Source: Herpetosiphonaceae bacterium
GTDB lineage: Bacteria; Chloroflexota; Chloroflexia; Chloroflexales; Kallotenuaceae
Direction: 5' to 3'
Assembly (NCBI GenBank): GCA_013821605.1
Contig: JACDGP010000028.1
Span: forward strand, 1 to 50,590
Length of the DNA: 50,590 nucleotides
Shown: positions 43,531-50,590 of the stretch, piece after piece
Numbering within the stretch: position 1 is the stretch's first letter
How the letters are laid out: each line of letters starts with the position of its first letter
Program-made: the position numbers and the translations under genes
The notes under the pieces: generated by a model
Databases searched by the model: none
What the model was told of the DNA's origin: nothing
What the model saw: only the letters and a program-made list of their open reading frames with translations

Positions 43531-44367
43531 CTAGCCGAAGCGGCCGGTAATATATTCTTCGGTTTGGCGATCACGCGGGTTAGTAAAGATTTGATTGGTA
43601 TCCCCAACCTCAACGACATTTCCGGCGCGGTCGGCGGTATCCATCGTCATCATCACCGTTACATCACTGGCTCGCGCCGCCTGCTGCATGTTGTGAGTCA
43701 CAATCACAATCGTATACTGGCGCTTCAAGTCGTTGATTAATTCTTCGATCCGCAGCGTTGAAATCGGATCAAGTGCCGAGGCAGGCTCGTCCATCAGCAA
43801 CACTTCGGGCCGTGTGGCCAGCGCACGGGCGATACACAGGCGCTGTTGTTGACCTCCCGATAAGCCAAGCGCCGATTGATCGAGCTTGTCTTTGACATCA
43901 TCCCATAGCGCCGCGCCGCGCAGAGACTGTTCAACGACCTCTGTCAGCTGTTGGCGCGGCATGCGACCATTGAGCTTCAGGCCAAAGGCGACGTTGTCGA
44001 AAATACTTTGCGGGAAAGGATTGGGCCGTTGAAAGACCATCCCAATCCGCCGTCGAATCTCAACGAGATCGGTTGTCGGTGCACAGATGTCAATGTCGCC
44101 AAGCTTGAGGGTACCTTCGGCTCGGAAGATCGGCGTGCGGTCGTTGATACGATTAAGACTGCGCAGCAGGGTCGATTTGCCACAACCGGAGGGGCCGATG
44201 ATCGCGGTGATCGCCCGCGCCTTGATGTCTAGGGTAACGTCCTTGACAGCACGGAAGCTGCCGTAGTACAGGTTGACGTTAGCCAGGCGCAACGCCAACT
44301 CCGGAGCGGCGACTTGGGTCGCGCTACCGACTTGACTCGCCACTGTTGCTCGTGAGGCCGTGCTCAT
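43531..44367 (-). CDS. pstB: Phosphate ABC transporter ATP-binding protein PstB (copy next to pstA)
   Basis: 278 residues from ATG 44367 (AGGA upstream). Walker [21 protein letters not shown], signature [20 protein letters not shown], Walker [14 protein letters not shown], and [20 protein letters not shown]. The start lies four bases after pstA's stop. Tandem pstB genes are also known in Bacillus. Both copies keep all catalytic motifs, so both could be active, perhaps under different conditions. Confidence 0.95.
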   Translation of the reverse strand: MSTASRATVASQVGSATQVAAPELALRLANVNLYYGSFRAVKDVTLDIKARAITAIIGPSGCGKSTLLRSLNRINDRTPIFRAEGTLKLGDIDICAPTTDLVEIRRRIGMVFQRPNPFPQSIFDNVAFGLKLNGRMPRQQLTEVVEQSLRGAALWDDVKDKLDQSALGLSGGQQQRLCIARALATRPEVLLMDEPASALDPISTLRIEELINDLKRQYTIVIVTHNMQQAARASDVTVMMTMDTADRAGNVVEVGDTNQIFTNPRDRQTEEYITGRFG

Positions 44368-44371
44368 TGCG

Positions 44372-45343
44372 CTAGTCCTTTTTTCGACCGCCGGCACGCG
44401 GCGCGCCAACAGTCCCACTCAAACGTTTTTGGAGGCGTCCGGTAAAGTAGGCCGCCCCGATATTGACCAGGAGCACAATCAGTAACAAGACTGCTGCGGC
44501 ACCATTCGCCACCTTTTGGGCATCCTGGAGACCGGGCACGCCCACGATCTTCAACACCCACACATGCACCGCTAGGGTTTCACCCGTTTGAAGCGGGTTG
44601 AGGCTATAGGTAGCGTTCGGGGAAATTGTTGTGCCGGTCGTCAGAATCAAAGGAGCCGTTTCGCCGATAATGCGACCGCCGGTCAAAACCATGGCGGTCA
44701 CAATGCCAGGTATAGCACTCGGCACGACCGCTTTGCGGATTGTTTCCCAGCGCGTACCTCCTAATGCCAGGCTCGCTTCGCGATACGACTCGGGCACCGT
44801 ACGCATCGAGTCTTCCGCCAAGCGGACCATCAATGGTAGATTCAACAGGGTCAGGGTCAGCGCACCACTTAAGACACTAAAGCCAAGGTGAAAGGTTGTC
44901 AGAAAGACGATCGCCCCAAACACGCCAAAGACGACCGACGGTACCGACGCCAACGCCTCGGTGCTGAAGCGGATCAGTGTCGTTAGGCGCCCGGGCTTGG
45001 CATATTCCGCCATATAGATCGCGGCACCCACACCCAGCGGGGTCGTGAACAGCAACGACAACACCAGGATATACATTGAAACAAAGATTTGTGGTCCAAT
45101 ACCACCACCCGTGTTAACGAACGAGCCCGCAGTGGTCAGGAAGCTCCACGAGAGGGCCGGTAGGCCCGCACGCAGTAGCAAGAAAATCACGCCGAAGAGG
45201 ACGACGACGAGCAACAGCGAGGCCGCCGACATCACGACCGTCGCCACAGTATCGTTAAACTTGGCTCTCCTGCGCGCCCCCATGTTCATGACGGCCCCGG
45301 CCTCTTCGCGACTTGCTACGAGATCGCGAACATCTGCGCTCAT
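44372..45343 (-). CDS. pstA: Phosphate ABC transporter permease PstA
   Basis: 323 residues with six hydrophobic helices. Family features: [60 protein letters not shown] and the EAA-like loop [20 protein letters not shown]. The start overlaps the pstC stop by four bases. Confidence 0.94.
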   Translation of the reverse strand: MSADVRDLVASREEAGAVMNMGARRRAKFNDTVATVVMSAASLLLVVVLFGVIFLLLRAGLPALSWSFLTTAGSFVNTGGGIGPQIFVSMYILVLSLLFTTPLGVGAAIYMAEYAKPGRLTTLIRFSTEALASVPSVVFGVFGAIVFLTTFHLGFSVLSGALTLTLLNLPLMVRLAEDSMRTVPESYREASLALGGTRWETIRKAVVPSAIPGIVTAMVLTGGRIIGETAPLILTTGTTISPNATYSLNPLQTGETLAVHVWVLKIVGVPGLQDAQKVANGAAAVLLLIVLLVNIGAAYFTGRLQKRLSGTVGAPRAGGRKKD

Positions 45344-46281
45344 ACTTTATCTCCCTGAAGCTTGGCAACTGCTGCCGGTCGCCCGCCTTGCGCGGCAGGT
45401 ACTGCGCGTCGCGTCGATGCTTTGGTGCTCTTGCCACCCGTAGCCAACCTTACCCCAGCAATCAAGATCAGGGTGATAACGAGGAGCAGGAATGCGACCA
45501 TGATTAAGGCCGCGCGATGCGCGGGGCTCGTCGCCTCGGGCAATTGCGTGACAATCGCCGCCGGCATGGTTGTCGCACCTGAGACAAGGTTGCTGGGAAT
45601 ACGTGACGTAATATTGCCGACAACCATTTGCACAGCCATGGTTTCCCCAATGGCACGGCCCATCCCCAGGATCACCGCCGTGAGCAGCCCCGGCCGCGCT
45701 GCCGGTACAAGGACCCGCCAAATCATTTGCCAGCGCGTGGCACCGACCGCCAACGCACCCTCACGCAGTGACTCTGGCAGTGACCGCAGGGCATCTTCGG
45801 CAATGCTGACCATGGTGGGCTGGGTCATAAACACGAGCACGACTGCCGCCGCCAGGATGCCCTTGCCAAGGCCGACATGCAGTGCATCGCGTAGCCACGG
45901 CACGACCAGGGTCAAGCCGAGCAAGCCGTAGATTACCGAGGGTAATGAAGCAAAGAGTTCTACGGCAGTACGCATGATCCGGCGGATGGGGCGCGGTGCA
46001 ATCTCGACCATGAAGATCGAAACTGCGATAGCTAATGGGGCGCTGATGACAAGGGTAACCAGGGTCGTCGCCAGCGACCCAAACAGCAATGGCAGGACGC
46101 CAAAGTCTTGGGTGTTCTGGTCCCAGGAACGTCCAAAAAAGAATGATGCCGGGCTGATGAAGCTGAAGACACGCAGTCCGGTGCTGCCAATGAATAGCAC
46201 CAGCGCACCGGTGCTAAGGACCAAGATCGCCGCCGCACTGAAAAAGATCGACTGGGCCAGGATCGCATTCCGTCGTGCCAT
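45340..46281 (-). CDS. pstC: Phosphate ABC transporter permease PstC
   Basis: 313 residues, six hydrophobic helices. Family signs: SWDQNTQDFGVLPLLFGSLA, ELFASLPSVIYGLLGLTLVV and the loop EGALAVGATRWQMIWRVLVP. GGAG lies before the ATG (GGAGTATAT). The Lys/Arg-rich C-terminal tail after the last helix is about 30 residues long, longer than usual. Confidence 0.94.
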   Translation of the reverse strand: MARRNAILAQSIFFSAAAILVLSTGALVLFIGSTGLRVFSFISPASFFFGRSWDQNTQDFGVLPLLFGSLATTLVTLVISAPLAIAVSIFMVEIAPRPIRRIMRTAVELFASLPSVIYGLLGLTLVVPWLRDALHVGLGKGILAAAVVLVFMTQPTMVSIAEDALRSLPESLREGALAVGATRWQMIWRVLVPAARPGLLTAVILGMGRAIGETMAVQMVVGNITSRIPSNLVSGATTMPAAIVTQLPEATSPAHRAALIMVAFLLLVITLILIAGVRLATGGKSTKASTRRAVPAAQGGRPAAVAKLQGDKV

Positions 46282-46338
46282 ATATACTCCCTAACATGTT
46301 AGAAAGGTAAACATCCGGCCCTAACGCCCAAAGGGGAG

Positions 46339-46366
46339 CGGCAACATCCCCAACGGGATGTTGCCG
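46339..46366 (-). terminator. Hairpin between pstS and pstC
   Basis: Arms CGGCAACATCCC (46339-46350) and GGGATGTTGCCG (46355-46366), a 12-bp perfect stem with a four-base loop. No T run on the minus strand. Such stems between pstS and the permease genes often reduce read-through or stabilise the abundant pstS mRNA (inference). Confidence 0.7.
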
Positions 46367-46398
46367 TTTCAATTATAAAGCCTGTTCAGGTGTCTGCG

Positions 46399-47472
46399 TT
46401 ATTTTTGGACGGGTACGAAGCCGAGCTTACCAAAGGCATCACTATTTTGGAAGTCGGAACTCGTCACAAATTGTATGAAGGCTTGTGCAAGCTCCGAGCC
46501 CTTCCCCTTCGTAATGGCATAACCCGGCCCACCGATCTTCCAGGCACCGGACTGAATGTCAGCTTTGTCGGCTTTAACCCCATCGACCTGTAAGGCAATG
46601 ATATCGGGGTTGGTTAGATAGGCAAAGCCCAGATACGAAATTGCACCCGGCGTCTGGCTGACCGTCTGCCGTACCGTCTCACTATTATCCTCTTCCGACG
46701 CACCGGTCGCGAACTGCTTGTCATCGCCCGCGAACAAGAACTTGGCCATGTTGGACCGGGTACCCGAGCCCTTGGCACGGTTGACCAGCACAATCGCTTG
46801 ATCGTCGCCGCCGACCTCTTTCCAGTTCTTGCTGGTGCCATTGAAGATTTTGACCAGTTGATCTTTGGTCAGGTTGTTGACGCTACCGGGGCCTTTTTTG
46901 TTTGCCACGGGCGCAAAGGCTTGAATGGCGACCGGTGTCTCAACGGCATCCGCGCAGTTAAGCTTGGACCGCTCGTCGCTCGACAGCTTGACATCGCTGT
47001 CGCCGATATCGATCTGGCCACTACATACCTGCGTACGTCCGGCACCTGAACCACCGGCGGTCACGGTAATCTGTGCGCCCGAATTCTTGGCTTGGAACTC
47101 TTTAGCTGCCTCTTGCATCATGGGCAACAGGGCCGACGAGCCGGCGACGGTTAACTTGCCGCTCATAGCTCCGCCGGTCATTGCTGTACTGCCCATCGCC
47201 GTCGCCGACATGGTGGCATCCGTAGCTGTCGCCATCATGGTGGCAGACATGGTGGCAGCCGTAGTTGGTGCCATCATGGTGGCTGACATAGTGGCATCGG
47301 TGGCGGCTGGCATCGCCGTTGCTACCATCGTAGCAGCTGGCATGGTGGCACTCGATCCACTCGTGCTCGACGTTGGGTTGGTACTAGTGGTGGTCGTCCC
47401 TGTAGATCCACATGCTGCCAACGTGGCCATGATGACCAAGCCCGTAAATCCGACCCGAAGCGATTTGAACAT
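46399..47472 (-). CDS. pstS: Phosphate-binding lipoprotein PstS with Met/Ala/Thr-rich linker
   Basis: 357 residues. A lipoprotein signal ends in LAAC near residue 21. Residues about 24-98 form a low-complexity linker with repeats such as ATDATMSATMM and ATMSATMMA, rich in Met, Ala and Thr. The binding domain then starts with LTVAGSSALLPMMQEAAKEF and continues with GSGAGRTQVCSGQIDIGDSD and RAKGSGTRSNMAKFLF, which hold phosphate ligands. It delivers phosphate to PstCAB. Confidence 0.94.
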   Translation of the reverse strand: MFKSLRVGFTGLVIMATLAACGSTGTTTTSTNPTSSTSGSSATMPAATMVATAMPAATDATMSATMMAPTTAATMSATMMATATDATMSATAMGSTAMTGGAMSGKLTVAGSSALLPMMQEAAKEFQAKNSGAQITVTAGGSGAGRTQVCSGQIDIGDSDVKLSSDERSKLNCADAVETPVAIQAFAPVANKKGPGSVNNLTKDQLVKIFNGTSKNWKEVGGDDQAIVLVNRAKGSGTRSNMAKFLFAGDDKQFATGASEEDNSETVRQTVSQTPGAISYLGFAYLTNPDIIALQVDGVKADKADIQSGAWKIGGPGYAITKGKGSELAQAFIQFVTSSDFQNSDAFGKLGFVPVQK

Positions 47473-47498
47473 TCTGCATCCATCCTTATGAGTGCATA

Positions 47499-47594
47499 GT
47501 ACGCATTAAAGTACTAAGCCGTACTACGCCAATGTACTAAAGGATACCAGCCCCAAATTATCACCCCTTTATCGATGTATTAACGACACGTTAA
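47499..47594 (-). promoter_or_regulatory. Pho-box-like direct repeats and GTAC array upstream of pstS
   Basis: On the minus strand TTAAC (47594-47590) and TTAAT (47583-47579) are 11 bp apart, with GTTAAC 30 bp further upstream. Nearer the gene, four GTAC tetramers start at 47499, 47511, 47521 and 47534 (steps 12, 10, 13). The 11-bp TTAA spacing fits a PhoB/PhoP-type site. The GTAC set is unexplained. Confidence 0.5.
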
Positions 47595-47672
47595 GGGATG
47601 GAACGGGTTCCAGCAGTTTGTTAACTAAAAATGACGCCATTTTTGACACCTTCGCTCCTGAGCGCCATCATC

Positions 47673-47780
47673 TTAGGCGCGGGACGTTCGGCGAAAGGGG
47701 CGGAGCCATCGCCACCAGTGCCACCAGCGGCGAGCGCCACGTCGCCGGTGCAGGCGTCCTTGGGGGTCAAGTTCAATCAT
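47673..47780 (-). CDS. 35-residue Arg/Trp-rich small peptide
   Basis: ATG 47780 has an ideal ribosome site (GAGAAGGAG, six bases away). The 35-residue product begins MIELDPQGRLHRRRGAR and continues RWWHWWRWLRPFRR before TSRA. It has twelve Arg and five Trp with no membrane-length hydrophobic run. Trp/Arg clusters like this occur in membrane-active peptides (comparison only). It lies between the PAP2-like gene and the pstS promoter. No family was recognised, and the reverse frames here are not convincing. Confidence 0.5.
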   Translation of the reverse strand: MIELDPQGRLHRRRGARRWWHWWRWLRPFRRTSRA

Positions 47781-47798
47781 TCGTATCTCCTTCTCAAG

Positions 47799-47838
47799 AA
47801 GAATGCGCAGGTGGTCGCATGACCACCTGCGCATTCTT
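47799..47838. terminator. 18-bp perfect hairpin upstream of the Arg/Trp-rich peptide
   Basis: Arms starting at 47799 (to 47816) and ending at 47838 (from 47821), fully complementary over 18 bp, core GCGCAGGTGGTC, with a GCAT loop. It lies 79 bases after the PAP2-like gene and ends just before the peptide's ribosome site. It could be that gene's terminator or a protective 5' structure for the peptide mRNA. Confidence 0.7.
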
Positions 47839-47917
47839 GCCCCCGTTTGCCCATTCGTATGGTAGCAGGGACGTATGAAATCCTGATGGTCCTTGTATTA
47901 AGACTTCGTAAATGTTT

Positions 47918-48505
47918 TCATAGCAAGGCCGCTGTTAGCAAGCCAAGGATGGCACCAGCAATAACTTGCCGAGGCGTATGCCGGTGCAAGGTCAGGCGGG
48001 CCCAGCCAACGAGCGGGACCAATCCTAGCAATGGAGCCAACGTGGTACCACCGAGCGCTAATGCGACGCCAACAAAGAAGCCGACAGCCGCAGCATGAAA
48101 ACTAATCTTCCACCACAATGTGATTACGCCGAGTATCAGCGCCTGTGCTGCGTACACGCTTAGCAACCGCTGGATCAACAGTGGCGCTGCCAGCTTATAC
48201 CCGAGCAGCATCGCTCCAAGCGCGGCGAGAAGTGAAGCAATGATTGGGCCAACGCGCTCGCGTCGCAGCGGCAGGTGAATGTCGGTCACTACGCCACATC
48301 GGACCAGCCAGAGCACGTACGCCAACGGTAACCCGGCCACAATTAACGACAACGCACTCGCCCAAGCAATTGCGCCACTGAGGGTGTGACTTGCCGCACC
48401 GGCGATCAAGGCAATCGTCAAGACCGTAAACACCGGTGGACTGCCTACATCTGAACACCAGCGAGCGAATGCGACCCGCCGTCGCAGCTCAACGCCCTGA
48501 AGCAT
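47918..48505 (-). CDS. PAP2-like (phosphatidic acid phosphatase fold) membrane protein
   Basis: 195 residues, six hydrophobic helices. The C-terminal pair KISFHAAAVGFFVGVA and ARLTLHRHTPRQVIAGAILG match PAP2 motifs C2 and C3. The third motif ends in His-x3-Gln rather than His-x3-Asp, a variant also found in dolichyl-diphosphatase-like enzymes. An undecaprenyl or other lipid pyrophosphate substrate is possible. KPLR-type motif 1 is poorly visible (LPLRRERVGP). Lies 11 bases after the 79-residue gene. Confidence 0.7.
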   Translation of the reverse strand: MLQGVELRRRVAFARWCSDVGSPPVFTVLTIALIAGAASHTLSGAIAWASALSLIVAGLPLAYVLWLVRCGVVTDIHLPLRRERVGPIIASLLAALGAMLLGYKLAAPLLIQRLLSVYAAQALILGVITLWWKISFHAAAVGFFVGVALALGGTTLAPLLGLVPLVGWARLTLHRHTPRQVIAGAILGLLTAALL

Positions 48506-48516
48506 TATTCACTCCC

Positions 48517-48756
48517 TCAAATATGCAGAACATGAAAGTTGGCCTGCTCCAACCATAGTTGAACAGCATGATCATCCATGAGTGCAATTACCCGTCGTTC
48601 ATCATCCCGCCGTACCACGACCTCGAAGGCACAGATGCTACCGGTGCGGCAGTGCAGCATGCTCCGCTGTAATATAGGCTCTTCGACCCGCCAACCATCA
48701 GTTATCCAAGTCATGAGTTGACTAAGCCGATCGGGTAGCTCGTTAACCGGTTCCAT
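48517..48756 (-). CDS. Small hypothetical protein
   Basis: 79 residues. LSQLMTWITDGWRVEEPILQ, then FEVVVRRDDERRVIALMDDH and VQLWLEQANFHVLHI. The layout (helix, strand, strand, helix) is compact and soluble; no family recognised. ATG at 48756 lacks a strong ribosome site. It stands 11 bases before the PAP2-like gene on the same strand, probably co-transcribed. Confidence 0.6.
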   Translation of the reverse strand: MEPVNELPDRLSQLMTWITDGWRVEEPILQRSMLHCRTGSICAFEVVVRRDDERRVIALMDDHAVQLWLEQANFHVLHI

Positions 48757-48849
48757 ACGATCCCTTGTTTGTACGTAGTGCGTAGCATACCGGGATGTAG
48801 TTAAAGGCAGATTATGAGATGCTTAACGAGGGGCTAACAGCGGGCAATG

Positions 48850-48876
48850 AAAACCCCCATGCACGGTATGCACGGG
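48850..48876 (-). terminator. Intrinsic terminator after tRNA-Ser
   Basis: On the minus strand CCCGTGCA (48876-48869) pairs with TGCATGGG (48863-48856), an eight-base stem with one G-U pair and a five-base loop, followed by GGTTTTC. It lies ten bases beyond the tRNA 3' end. Confidence 0.7.
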
Positions 48877-48885
48877 AGCTTCAAT

Positions 48886-48973
48886 TGGAGGAGGGAGTGG
48901 GATTCGAACCCACGAGGCTGTTACACCTACTGCATTTCGAGGGCAGCTGATTCAACCACTCTCACATCCCTCC
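48886..48973 (-). tRNA. tRNA-Ser (anticodon CGA)
   Basis: 88 bases with the encoded CCA (48888-48886). Acceptor GGAGGGA (48973-48967) pairs with TCCCTCC (48896-48890). The anticodon loop CTCGAAA gives CGA. A long variable arm (class II) and T arm GTGGG/CCCAC with TTCGAAT are clear. Two oddities: the discriminator base is U rather than the G usual in bacterial tRNA-Ser, and the closing pair of the anticodon stem (CTGCC/TGCAG) is a C-U mismatch. Confidence 0.92.
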
Positions 48974-49088
48974 CGGAGTGGGGATACTGTACCATAGTCA
49001 ACTGGCCTTGACAAGTGCCTTGCAGCCTGGCAGCACTCCATCAGTGCTATGATGGATGAGCTTGAAGCACATGTGTAGGAGGAGAATG

Positions 49089-49937
49089 ATGTTTGCAAAC
49101 CTAAGCCCCGGCGCCATTGGGATTCGGACCGATCTCCTGGGATCTATCGAGCTGGCGCGGCGACATGGGTGGCCTGGCTGCGACCTGCCAATGCGTGAGG
49201 CATCAGAACTCGCGACGGCACAATCTGCCGATGCTGTGGCAGCACACTTCGCGGAGGCCTCGGTACGGCCAGGAGGCTGGGGTTTGCCGCTCAACTGGCG
49301 CGAACCGTATGATCGGGAGGCGCTCGCGACACTCGGCCAGCAGGCTGCCCTAGCAGCGCGCTTGGGCTGTACGCGGGTCTACACCTGGCTGCCGCCCGCC
49401 TCGGATGATCGCCCGTTCCGCGAGAACTTCGCCTACCATGTCGCCCAACTCCAACCGATCGCCGAGAGATTGGCCGAGCATGGTTGCCGGCTGGGGCTGG
49501 AATTCATTGGGCCGCGCACGTCCCGCGAAGGCCAGCGCTACGGTTTCATCCATAGTCCGGAAGCGATGCTTTGCTTGGCCACGGCACTGGGCTCGAATGT
49601 CGGGTTGCTGCTGGACTGCTGGCACTGGTATACAGAGCTTGGTACACTGGCTGACATCCGGGCGCTGCGGGCCGAGGACGTCGTGTATGTCCATGTTAAC
49701 GATGCTCCGGCGGGCATCCGTGTAGAGGATCAGGTTGACCAAATACGGCGGCGACCCGGGGCAACCGGGGTCATCGACATCAGCGGTTTTCTCCAGACGC
49801 TGCGCGAGATTGGCTATGACGGGCCGGTCACTCCCGAACCCTTCGACGGGCAGCTTGCAAAGCTCCCAGCCGATGAGGCCTGCCAAGTCGCCCGTGAAGA
49901 TCTGCAACAGATTTGGAGTCGGGCCGGTCTCTCATAA
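49089..49937 (+). CDS. Sugar phosphate isomerase/epimerase-like TIM barrel protein
   Basis: 282 residues from ATG 49089, second of two adjacent ATGs after AGGAGGAG. The xylose-isomerase-like TIM barrel is seen as RLGLEFIGPRT (metal Glu), NVGLLLDCWHWY (Asp and His ligands), VVYVHVNDAPAG and YDGPVTPEPFD (last metal Glu). Substrate unknown; such proteins often act in inositol or rare sugar catabolism. It stands alone, after the divergent tRNA-Ser. Confidence 0.88.
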   Translation: MFANLSPGAIGIRTDLLGSIELARRHGWPGCDLPMREASELATAQSADAVAAHFAEASVRPGGWGLPLNWREPYDREALATLGQQAALAARLGCTRVYTWLPPASDDRPFRENFAYHVAQLQPIAERLAEHGCRLGLEFIGPRTSREGQRYGFIHSPEAMLCLATALGSNVGLLLDCWHWYTELGTLADIRALRAEDVVYVHVNDAPAGIRVEDQVDQIRRRPGATGVIDISGFLQTLREIGYDGPVTPEPFDGQLAKLPADEACQVAREDLQQIWSRAGLS

Positions 49938-50022
49938 ACTGAGGTAGACGAGTTGCCCGTCGAACGATCAGGTGTATGCGAACCGCCGGCAAAGATGGCG
50001 GTGCTGATGCGATGAAGCGGAT

Positions 50023-50590
50023 TTAGGGTTGCTGCGCCGGTCCCACCTGTTGAAAATCGCTTAGGTGGCTCAGGACTGTTTCGAGGTCGGCGTCCGACAT
50101 GATCGTGTGCATGAAGAAGAGCGTGTCGTGCCATTCGAACACAATTCGCCGGTCATATTCATTGCTGCCTTCACGCGCGCCACGCATCACCCAAACGTCT
50201 TGAGGATGGCCCTGGATCGCAATCGTGCGACGCTCGGCAGAGGTCCAATCCGGAATGGTTTGCTGCAGTAGATGGCGCAGATCGGCGGCCGGTCCTTCTA
50301 AAATACTGAGTGCATGGTCGCCAACGTCGTACGTGAGTTCAATTGCTATGCCAAAACCAACGGCATTGTTGCTGGGTCCTTCCAGGATGGTTGGAGTGTT
50401 GCCGAAGCTCGGTTGTAGAAACGTTGCAGCTCTGAAGCGCGGCGTAGCAGCAGGAGGCAACGACTGAGGAAACCAGGCCCAGATTGGAAACGACATGCTA
50501 CCGGCTGCTGCCGAGAGGCTCTGGACCGATCCCACCTGCTCGATACCAACACTATGCAGCTGCTCCAAAGCATCGCGCGAGGCCTCGCGC
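50023..50590 (-). CDS. Hypothetical protein, N-terminus beyond the window
   Basis: The frame is open to the window edge with no stop, so it starts outside; the TTG at 50568 is internal. About 189 residues visible: an early Pro-rich part (FPIWAWFPQSLPPAATPRF), then beta-rich segments ending RRIVFEWHDTLFFMHTIMSD and ADLETVLSHL. The end resembles the DUF4367-type domains often fused to anti-sigma proteins or lipoproteins (weak similarity by eye). It faces the isomerase-like gene tail to tail across an 85-base gap. Confidence 0.7.
   Translation of the reverse strand, partial: REASRDALEQLHSVGIEQVGSVQSLSAAAGSMSFPIWAWFPQSLPPAATPRFRAATFLQPSFGNTPTILEGPSNNAVGFGIAIELTYDVGDHALSILEGPAADLRHLLQQTIPDWTSAERRTIAIQGHPQDVWVMRGAREGSNEYDRRIVFEWHDTLFFMHTIMSDADLETVLSHLSDFQQVGPAQQP

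Overview
The window reads as bacterial chromosome with a GC content in the high fifties (estimated by eye). It is most likely Chloroflexota, class Chloroflexia or a close relative. The pointers are a mevalonate kinase, a SpoIIIAA/Ycf45-type ATPase with a C-terminal R3H domain beside tmk and a DarA-type c-di-AMP receptor, a helicase-associated-domain protein next to recO, and lineage-style two-component and Pst genes. This is inference from gene content; no 16S gene is present. No insertion sequence, prophage or CRISPR array was seen. Both ends cut a gene.

Layout. 1-6.3 kb: a BMP-type nucleoside ABC importer (binding protein, fused ATPase, two permeases) runs with overlaps into adenine deaminase, a purine salvage operon. 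6.3-13.2 kb: a broken HepT-like toxin remnant, mevalonate kinase, a two-gene cassette (vWA-like protein plus a divergent PurA paralogue) behind a strong promoter, a PadR regulator with a small membrane protein, a GNAT enzyme and a DUF4395-type protein. 13.3-19.7 kb: a helicase-associated protein, recO, a PH/SHOCT protein, purine nucleoside phosphorylase and mnmG. 19.7-27.3 kb (minus strand): an ECF sigma/anti-sigma pair, a zinc-ribbon membrane protein, and a tightly overlapping block darA-tmk-AAA/R3H-GNAT-like-pdxT-pdxS. 27.4-32.7 kb: a sensor kinase with a response regulator in another frame, then gatB, a coiled-coil protein, coaD and rsmD, the last driven by a promoter that makes its mRNA leaderless. 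An array of TTGTTACA octamers spaced 21-23 bp lies upstream of rsmD.

33-41.5 kb is an arsenic-resistance island. arsR-arsM-(22-residue Cys-rich microprotein) are on the minus strand and end at a strong intrinsic terminator. A Tat-exported PHP-domain protein and an arsR/arsC fusion-aquaporin-metallophosphoesterase operon are on the plus strand. The microprotein, ArsM and ArsR all carry vicinal cysteine pairs, and the microprotein shares a CCGGD module with ArsM. These genes would take up arsenate reduction, arsenite efflux through the aquaporin channel, arsenite methylation and possibly arsenite sequestration.

41.9-48.8 kb is the phosphate system, phoU-pstB-pstB-pstA-pstC-pstS on the minus strand, with TTAA repeats at 11-bp spacing upstream of pstS. 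Similar repeats precede the PHP-domain gene, which hints at shared phosphate control. A 35-residue Arg/Trp-rich peptide gene with an excellent ribosome binding site sits between pstS and a PAP2-like gene. A tRNA-Ser(CGA), a sugar isomerase/epimerase-like gene and a truncated gene of unknown function close the window.
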